From Pseudomonadota bacterium (lineage in GTDB: Bacteria > Pseudomonadota > Alphaproteobacteria > Rhizobiales > Xanthobacteraceae), in the NCBI GenBank assembly GCA_023388935.1, contig JAEWFG010000016.1, positions 1 through 64,000 on the forward strand: DNA of 64,000 nucleotides, read 5' to 3'. This document shows, piece by piece, positions 58,882-64,000 of this stretch. Both the position numbers and the translations under genes were made by a program. The notes beneath the pieces are model-generated. The model made no database searches, was not told the origin of the DNA, and was given only the letters and a program-made list of their open reading frames with translations. Positions within the stretch are counted from its first letter, which is position 1. The number at the start of each line of letters is the position of its first letter.

Positions 58882-59352
58882 ATGCTGAGAATGGCGTTGT
58901 TGGGCCTCCTCATCCTGTTGGGTGTAGGAGTACTGTCAGCAATGGAGCTCAGAGCTCCACCGCACCGCGCAGTCGCGATCGTCCAGCCCGTTGCCGAGCC
59001 AAGTGCAGGCATTTCCGATGCACCTGGCGCGTTGGCGAAGGCCGATCGCCTTGAAGTTGCCGCTGTGAGCAGCGAGACGCCAGCACAGGCTGCTTTGGTC
59101 GACGAACGCATTGCTCCGCCGGAAGACATCAGTATCGGTTCTTCGCAGCCTCCGGCGCCGATCGCCCCTCATCGGAACAAGCCGAAGAAGGTCACTACCG
59201 CTGCTCGTCCCAAGTCGGAGCCAAAGGCACCCGTTATCAAGCGAACTGCCCTTTCCCAGCGTGCAAAGCCCGCCAGCGATACCGAGCCCTGTCGGCTCAA
59301 GGCGTTTGGCGGCTTGCTTAAGGCTTTGGATTCAGCCGGCTGCGAACTCTGA
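58882..59352 (+). CDS. Hypothetical membrane-anchored Pro/Ala/Lys-rich protein
   Basis: The 156-residue product starts MLRMALLGLLILLGVGVLSA, a single membrane anchor or signal sequence. A long low-complexity linker rich in Pro, Ala, Lys and Arg spans about residues 30-125, and the C-terminus SDTEPCRLKAFGGLLKALDSAGCEL has two cysteines. The last 20 residues may be a small disulfide-closed domain. ATG 58882 has AGAGG upstream. It resembles conserved Bradyrhizobium hypothetical proteins with a spanning linker. Function is unknown. Confidence 0.65.
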   Translation: MLRMALLGLLILLGVGVLSAMELRAPPHRAVAIVQPVAEPSAGISDAPGALAKADRLEVAAVSSETPAQAALVDERIAPPEDISIGSSQPPAPIAPHRNKPKKVTTAARPKSEPKAPVIKRTALSQRAKPASDTEPCRLKAFGGLLKALDSAGCEL

Positions 59353-59565
59353 GGGCCCTATGAGCATGGCAGATCGAAGTCGAACAATCGGTGTTCGTGG
59401 TTCATAACCTACTGTAGCGTCGCTGATCGGCTGCGATGGATCGAGCAGGCCATGCAAGGGTTCCTTCACCTTGATCTCGGGATACATTCAATTGGGCTAT
59501 GGCCGGAGATCGCTTCGCGCTAAAGAGTGAGACCGCCGCTGCTGGGGGCCAAACGGAGATATCCG

Positions 59566-59730
59566 ATGGGTGTAGCAGGCTGGCGCTTTGCGTATGTGAA
59601 GAGAAATCTCCGCGTCCGGGCAGTCGTTATCGGCGTGCTGGAGGAGTTGCCGTTCATCTGTCCGGTGGCGGTCGCGATCGGCTCACTGATCATGATCGGC
59701 ATCATGCTCTGCAAGGATTGGCCGCAGTAG
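59566..59730 (+). CDS. Small single-helix membrane protein, 54 residues
   Basis: The product MGVAGWRFAYVKRNLRVRAV...MIGIMLCKDWPQ has one hydrophobic helix (ICPVAVAIGSLIMIGIML, about 31-48) after a basic N-terminal third (RFAYVKRNLRVRAV). That arrangement predicts an N-in topology. GGAGAT precedes ATG 59566 by about six bases; an upstream in-frame ATG (59527) adds 13 residues. It lies between two oppositely oriented genes and cannot be given a function. Confidence 0.45.
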   Translation: MGVAGWRFAYVKRNLRVRAVVIGVLEELPFICPVAVAIGSLIMIGIMLCKDWPQ

Positions 59731-59855
59731 GCGGCCCGACCACCAAAGCGCGATCAAATATCCATAAGCCAATACGGTGGCGCCGGCATATTTTGAGTTT
59801 CACAGGCGAGGACATTCGTCCTGCGAGCCAACAAACAGTTGCCTGCGCGGCCCGC

Positions 59856-61076
59856 TCAATCCTCTCCGAAGAAGCGGCGGCGCGTAGCTTCATCGCAGGG
59901 AAGGTCTGGCCCGATGCCGACGATATCGAGGCCGCGGGTTCGGTCCGCAACAAGTCGAGCGAGCGCAGTTTCCCGCGCGGCAGCGGCGGCGAGACAGGGA
60001 TCGTAGAAAAGTGCCCTCGCCCAGCCGGTCAAGCGGTGGATCACGCCGTAATGGCGATCATGCTGCTCAGCGTAGCTGTCCACGGCCTCAGACCAGTCAT
60101 CTGACGCGAGGAGCTTATCAGCAAGCACTCGGACGTCACGCAGCGTCAAGGACAAGCCGCAGCCCCACGATGGGTCATTCGATGCTGCGGCGTCGCCTAT
60201 CAGGACCACTCCGGCGCGGTGCGGGTGACTCACCCAGGTGTCCCTCGCATCGAAGGAAGCGAGGGGCCCAGCTGCGCGCGCGCCTTCGTACCATTTTGCG
60301 GGCGCACCAGATGCGATGCTGGCTGCCACGAAGGCAGGAACACTTGCCTCACCCGTCAAAGGAGCTGCCGTCGGTTCTCTAGCATTTTTGTGAATGCTGA
60401 CATACGCTCGGAAGCGACCTGCGCCGAGCGGTACCGTCAAAGAGAGCATGCTGAGGCGCGGATTTAAAGAAGCGCTCATCCGATCCTCCGGAGCCGCAAG
60501 GCCCTCCATCAAAAGTCCAGCGATGACCATGCCTTCGGGATCTCGCTCGACGTGGAAGCCGCCCCACCGACGACAGACGGAGTTGCGGCCGTCGGCCCCC
60601 ACGACGAGACGAGCGCGATAAACCCTTTCGCCGTTCCCGTCCTCATGAACGCGAACGCCGAGCAGTCCGTCCGAGACCAACTCGACGACACGCGCGCCAC
60701 GCCGTACCGTCGCCCCGGCAGCCGCGGCCGCGCCGATCACTGCCGACTGCATGTCCGGGTGATAAAAGTTGAGGGATCCCGCACGATGCGGTGAGGTCTT
60801 TACCAGATCCCGCTGCCCAAATTCCGAGAAGCCCACGAGCTGGTCGGACCAGTATCGGACTTCGTGGCCGCAGGTCTCGAGCAACAGCTCGTAAAGTCCG
60901 AGCGCGCGGGCCTCGGCGACGCCCCAACAATGCATCTGCTCACCGCGCACCCGGTCGCGAAACGCGACCTCGCGCTCCAGGACCAGCACACGCATTCCGT
61001 TCTCGGCCAGCCGTTTCGCAAGCGCCGCGCCAGCGAGTCCTCCGCCGATCGTGATCACATCGTAAACTTCAGCCAT
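59856..61076 (-). CDS. FAD-dependent oxidoreductase of the geranylgeranyl reductase/PHBH-like type
   Basis: The 406-residue flavoprotein has an N-terminal FAD-binding Rossmann motif (MAEVYDVITIGGGLAGAALAKRL, GxGxxG, about 9-23). A second flavin motif is VLIGDAAASNDPSWGCGLSLTLRDVRVL, and VVGADGRNSVCRRWG is the DG fingerprint of PHBH-like hydroxylases. The NAD(P)H motif is not obvious. Such enzymes reduce isoprenoids or hydroxylate aromatics; the substrate here is unknown. I took ATG 61076; an earlier ATG (61148) adds 24 residues. The C-terminus DEATRRRFFGED is charged. Confidence 0.85.
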   Translation of the reverse strand: MAEVYDVITIGGGLAGAALAKRLAENGMRVLVLEREVAFRDRVRGEQMHCWGVAEARALGLYELLLETCGHEVRYWSDQLVGFSEFGQRDLVKTSPHRAGSLNFYHPDMQSAVIGAAAAAGATVRRGARVVELVSDGLLGVRVHEDGNGERVYRARLVVGADGRNSVCRRWGGFHVERDPEGMVIAGLLMEGLAAPEDRMSASLNPRLSMLSLTVPLGAGRFRAYVSIHKNAREPTAAPLTGEASVPAFVAASIASGAPAKWYEGARAAGPLASFDARDTWVSHPHRAGVVLIGDAAASNDPSWGCGLSLTLRDVRVLADKLLASDDWSEAVDSYAEQHDRHYGVIHRLTGWARALFYDPCLAAAAARETALARLVADRTRGLDIVGIGPDLPCDEATRRRFFGED

Positions 61077-61391
61077 GCCAGCTTCCGAAACGATGATGCC
61101 ACGCCAACAGGCCATCAATACACGCCTGCCGCACAATAATGATCCCACCAGATGGCTCGCTGGTCGAGGCCGAATTTCAGGCTCAAGGTCCGCAAGGGGT
61201 CAGTCGCGTCGTTTGGACCGCCGGTCGATGACTTCCGGTCTACCCCGAAGAGCAGTCATTCGCGGTGTCCAAAGGCTTGTCGCAGATGGCCAGAAGGCGA
61301 CATTCACGATCTTGGACGGCTTACATTCGGCTTGCCGGGAGCATAGTTTATCTGTTGTCGAGCGTCCCCAGCGAGCAAGGCCAGCGGGGGA
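61077..61391. other. Intergenic region between divergent genes, no gene seen
   Basis: The region between the flavoprotein gene and the winged-helix/TPR gene is 315 bases long. I see no convincing coding frame, promoter or hairpin. A few phrases such as GACTTCCGGTCTACCCCGAA sound familiar from other rhizobial intergenic sequences, but I cannot support this. Confidence 0.4.
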
Positions 61392-62987
61392 ATGGCTGTG
61401 CGCTATCTCTTCGAGAACTGCACATTTGACACAGATCGGCGTGAACTGCGTCGCGGCGCCGAGTTGGTGCCGCTCGCGCCACAGGTGTTCGATCTGCTCG
61501 ACTACCTGATCCGCAACAGGGAGCGCGTCGTCAGCAAGGACGATCTGATCCTCGCCATCTGGGACGGCCGCTCCGTCTCGGATGCTGCGTTGACAACCCG
61601 CCTCAATGCCGTCCGGGGCGCGATCGGCGACACCGGTGAGAAGCAGCTTCTGATCAAGACGCTGCCGCGCAAAGGCTTCCGCTTCGTTGGAGCCGTGCAG
61701 GAAGAAAAGCAGGGCGGCCAGGCCGAGTCGGTCGGTTCGGCGACGCGTGGTGGCGTGATTGCAGAGACGCCGTCTTCAGCAGCTCGCCTCTCCATCGTTG
61801 TTCTGCCGTTCGCCAATCTCAGCGGAGATCCCAAGCAAGACTATTTCGTTGATGGTGTGACCGAGAGTTTGACCACGGATTTGTCGCGCATCTCCGGTTC
61901 ATTCGTGATCGGCCGACACACCGCCTTCACGTACAAGGATAAAGCAGTCGACCTCAGGCAGATCGGGCGCGAGTTGAACATCCGTTACGTGCTCGAAGGC
62001 TCGGTCCAGCGCGGCGTGAACCAACTCCGGGTGAACGTTCAACTTGTCGATGCCGAAACAGGTACTCACCTTTGGGCCGAGCGCTTCGACAAACCAGTCG
62101 CCAATCTCTTCGAGATGCAAGATGAAATCGTATCGAGACTGGCCAGCACGCTAAATGCTCAGCTCATTGCCGCTGAGGCGAGGCGAGCGGAACGCTCATT
62201 GCATCCGGATGCGGTAGATTTGGTTTTCCAGGGTCGAGACTGGTACAATAAGGGGCTGGCCCCCGATCATTTGGCCCAAGCGCGCGGTTTCTTCGAGAAG
62301 GCCATCGTGCTCGATCCCGGAAATATCGAGGCAATGGTCGGTTTAGCAAGGGTTGATGTGTCAGTTGCAGCCAGCTTTCTGACCGACGATTGGTCAGCGC
62401 GGTTTGCGGCGGCAGAGGCGACCGTATCCAAAGTGCTATCCCTCGCGCCGAACCACGCTGCAGCCCACGCAATTCGGGGCCTCGTGGAAATGTATACGAA
62501 GCGCGCGTCACAGGCTATCGCGGAATGCGAGCAGGCGCTGGCGCTGGATCGCAACTCGGCCGCCGTCCATGCCTCACTCGGCATGGCGAAGTTTCTTCTC
62601 GGTCGAGGCGCGGAAACCGAAGCTCACATCAACGAGGCAATCCGTCTCTCACCTCGGGACACCTTGGTTTATCGGTGGTTTGTTATCATGGGCCTCGCCA
62701 AGATGCACCTCAATGCCGATGCCGAAGCAGTCGTGTGGCTGCGTCGGGGCCTCGACGCAAATGTGAACTATTCTGTTGGGTATTTCCATCTCGCGGCCGC
62801 GCTGGCGCTGCTCGGGGAGCCGGACGAAGCGCGGGCCGCAGTGCAAGCGGGACTTGCGCTCGATCCAAGCTTCACTATTCGCCGCTTTCGTGATGCCACC
62901 AGCGCGTGGCACGACAATCCCATCTCTCTTGCCGGGCGCGACCGCACGATCGAGGGCATGCGTATAGCCGGGGTGCCAGAGGGGTGA
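61392..62987 (+). CDS. Winged-helix (OmpR-type) DNA-binding protein with TPR repeats
   Basis: The 531-residue protein opens with an OmpR/PhoB-type winged helix (YLFENCTFDTDRRELRRGAELVPLAPQVFDLLDYLIRNRERVVSKDDLILAIWDGRSVSDAALTTRLNAVRGAIGD, about 5-85). After a linker, residues 135-260 form a FlgO/TolB-like domain (IVVLPFANLSGDPKQDYFVDGVTESLTTDLSRI). The C-terminal 270 residues carry tetratricopeptide repeats. There is no membrane helix, unlike CadC-type regulators. Such proteins are often called adenylate-cyclase-like without a cyclase domain. It is probably a soluble regulator, and the target is unknown. Confidence 0.83.
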   Translation: MAVRYLFENCTFDTDRRELRRGAELVPLAPQVFDLLDYLIRNRERVVSKDDLILAIWDGRSVSDAALTTRLNAVRGAIGDTGEKQLLIKTLPRKGFRFVGAVQEEKQGGQAESVGSATRGGVIAETPSSAARLSIVVLPFANLSGDPKQDYFVDGVTESLTTDLSRISGSFVIGRHTAFTYKDKAVDLRQIGRELNIRYVLEGSVQRGVNQLRVNVQLVDAETGTHLWAERFDKPVANLFEMQDEIVSRLASTLNAQLIAAEARRAERSLHPDAVDLVFQGRDWYNKGLAPDHLAQARGFFEKAIVLDPGNIEAMVGLARVDVSVAASFLTDDWSARFAAAEATVSKVLSLAPNHAAAHAIRGLVEMYTKRASQAIAECEQALALDRNSAAVHASLGMAKFLLGRGAETEAHINEAIRLSPRDTLVYRWFVIMGLAKMHLNADAEAVVWLRRGLDANVNYSVGYFHLAAALALLGEPDEARAAVQAGLALDPSFTIRRFRDATSAWHDNPISLAGRDRTIEGMRIAGVPEG

Positions 62988-63038
62988 TGTCGGCAATGGG
63001 TCCCGAAGGTGACATCCAGAGCGAAGCTGAATGCGGCT

Positions 63039-63248
63039 CTAACTACAGCATCCGCCTTTGCCGTATTTTTGGCTCGGAGGACATGGCACGGACCCGTATG
63101 AGCAGAACACACAGCAGTCGCCGGGCTTCGGCTTTAGCCGTGTTCCGCAAGCCGGGCAGTCGTAGAAGAACACGCAAGCGTCGACTGGCATAGTCTCTGC
63201 AGCGGGATGGCCGCAGTTGGGACAGGTCAGTGTCGATTGCAACTGCAT
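63039..63248 (-). CDS. GDCCVFCSYG-motif zinc-ribbon protein
   Basis: The 69-residue protein carries two CxxC pairs (TCPNCGH and DCPACGT) followed by the conserved phrase KPGDCCVFCSYGSVPCPPSQ and a C-terminal GGCC. The GDCCVFCSYG pattern defines a small, widespread family, often near metal or arsenic-resistance genes. Ten cysteines suggest zinc or iron-sulfur binding. It has no known enzymatic role. Here it has no obvious resistance gene as a neighbour within the window. Confidence 0.75.
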   Translation of the reverse strand: MQLQSTLTCPNCGHPAAETMPVDACVFFYDCPACGTRLKPKPGDCCVFCSYGSVPCPPSQKYGKGGCCS

Positions 63249-63473
63249 GTTGCTGCCTCGTGAGCGGAAACGGGGTATATTGGAGCCCCTTCCGAAAATA
63301 AACCCCTACGGCGGTCAAATCGACGACCCGAACTTCCGGTGGGGTCAAAGGCGCCGGTTTCAAAGCCCGCCAGTCGCTTCCGCTCTGCTGCGATAAGCCG
63401 GCTCTTCCAGGGCCATGCTAGGCTTCTCGTCGGAGCCAATCGCGGAACTCCGACGCCTTCCGCGAAGTCAACG

Positions 63474-63962
63474 TTACGCTTGATCGGATATCGATCGCCG
63501 GAAACGTCCGGTTCTGATGCGCTGTTCGCGATCAATCTTGACCCTGTCCTTGGTCCGTTGGCTAATCGTTCCGGTCGCGAATATCTCCTTCATCGGCGTC
63601 CAATAAGTCTCGATCCATCCTCTCTGGTGGCCGCTGTAGCGACCGGGCGGGATGCCGATCTGCGTAAACTTCAGCCTTGTGCCACCGTGAGTTTTTGCGA
63701 TGTCGTAGGTGGCGATCGAGTAGTGGTCTGGCCACCACCCGGTGGCGCGCCACGCTTGCACGATTTTCTGGCCAGGCTTGAGCGCCAGATTGAATCCTGA
63801 GATGTGCGAGCCCCAGGCCGTGAATTTTCCGCCAACCTTCTGGCTGATCTTGGCGGGCTGACCAGACAACGACTGATGCTTCTTCGAATCCATAAGCATG
63901 TCGTACACTTGGCGAGGCGAAGCCTTGAACGTGACCGTCTGTTGCAGCGTCTTGGTCTTCAT
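63474..63962 (-). CDS. SRPBCC/AHSA1-family protein
   Basis: The 162-residue protein has the START/Bet v1-like fold used by AHSA1-type proteins. It starts MKTKTLQQTVTFKASPRQVYDMLMDSKKHQSLSGQPAKISQ, with the conserved F-x-A-P-x-Q-V-Y-x-x-L segment, followed by GSHISGFNLALKPGQKIVQAWRATGWWPDH and the PPGRYSGHQRGWIETYWTPMKEIF helix. These proteins bind hydrophobic ligands or act as co-chaperones. GGAGAT precedes the ATG. About 30 residues after the folded region are a basic tail (TKDRVKIDREQRIRTGRFRR). Confidence 0.82.
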   Translation of the reverse strand: MKTKTLQQTVTFKASPRQVYDMLMDSKKHQSLSGQPAKISQKVGGKFTAWGSHISGFNLALKPGQKIVQAWRATGWWPDHYSIATYDIAKTHGGTRLKFTQIGIPPGRYSGHQRGWIETYWTPMKEIFATGTISQRTKDRVKIDREQRIRTGRFRRSISDQA

Positions 63963-64000
63963 CTGGGATCTCCTTCATCCGGTCCGTCTTTGGTGATCCA

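Overview
The window looks like chromosomal DNA of a Bradyrhizobium-type alphaproteobacterium. The evidence is high GC with strongly GC-biased codons, an rpmH-rnpA-yidC block, small secreted proteins of a kind I associate with Bradyrhizobium, and several palindromic intergenic repeat elements. The genus is my inference from protein character and gene order; no rRNA or other marker is present to confirm it.

Layout. 1-2 kb: rpmH-rnpA-yidC on the minus strand (yidC runs off the left edge) behind a clear sigma-70-type promoter. 2-5.4 kb: an orphan sensor kinase, a tRNA-Arg(ACG) whose 3' end is duplicated 754 bp downstream around one membrane-protein gene, an IS1182-like transposase scrap, and a CsoR-type metal repressor with three phased operator-like palindromes. 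5.6-19.7 kb: accessory metabolism, with an arylsulfatase, three AraC regulators, small secreted proteins, a flavin monooxygenase-like enzyme, a YgiQ radical SAM protein, a BKACE-type enzyme, an EamA exporter and two very small genes. 19.8-26.8 kb: a three-domain rhodanese, a SerA-like dehydrogenase, patatin phospholipase, a GntP permease and a tannase-family esterase. 26.8-28.5 kb: a ClpS domain, a ClpX-like zinc finger and an AAA+ motor in one polypeptide, the most unusual protein here. 28.6-34.6 kb: an EmrAB-type efflux pump with a divergent TetR regulator, then MarR, enoyl-CoA hydratase and a DapA-family lyase. 34.9-36.9 kb: an SBP56/methanethiol-oxidase-like protein overlapping a membrane protein.

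36.9-51.2 kb is a complete phosphonate (C-P lyase) locus. One arm (minus strand) carries a hexapeptide transferase, a divergent PhnM and a DUF1045 2H phosphoesterase. Facing away from it are phnC-phnD-phnE1-phnE2 (importer), with an intrinsic terminator between phnD and phnE1. Then come the repressor gene phnF and, divergently, phnGHIJKLMN plus an FMN-binding PPOX-fold gene. Three 11-bp-spaced Pho-box heptads precede the minus-strand arm, and a second Pho box plus a 28-bp PhnF-type palindrome sit in front of phnG. Import, C-P bond cleavage and ribose-phosphate recycling therefore appear to be under both phosphate starvation and PhnF control.

51-64 kb returns to general metabolism: an SDR, a histone-like basic protein, an alpha/beta hydrolase with MetY, a pseudogene with an internal deletion, a chemoreceptor, a luciferase-like oxidoreductase, a FAD-dependent oxidoreductase, a winged-helix/TPR protein, a cysteine-rich zinc-ribbon protein and an SRPBCC protein. 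Five intergenic palindromic elements of apparently different families (3.7, 34.6, 43.3, 51.2 and 55.3 kb) punctuate the window. No CRISPR array, rRNA, complete insertion sequence or prophage was seen.
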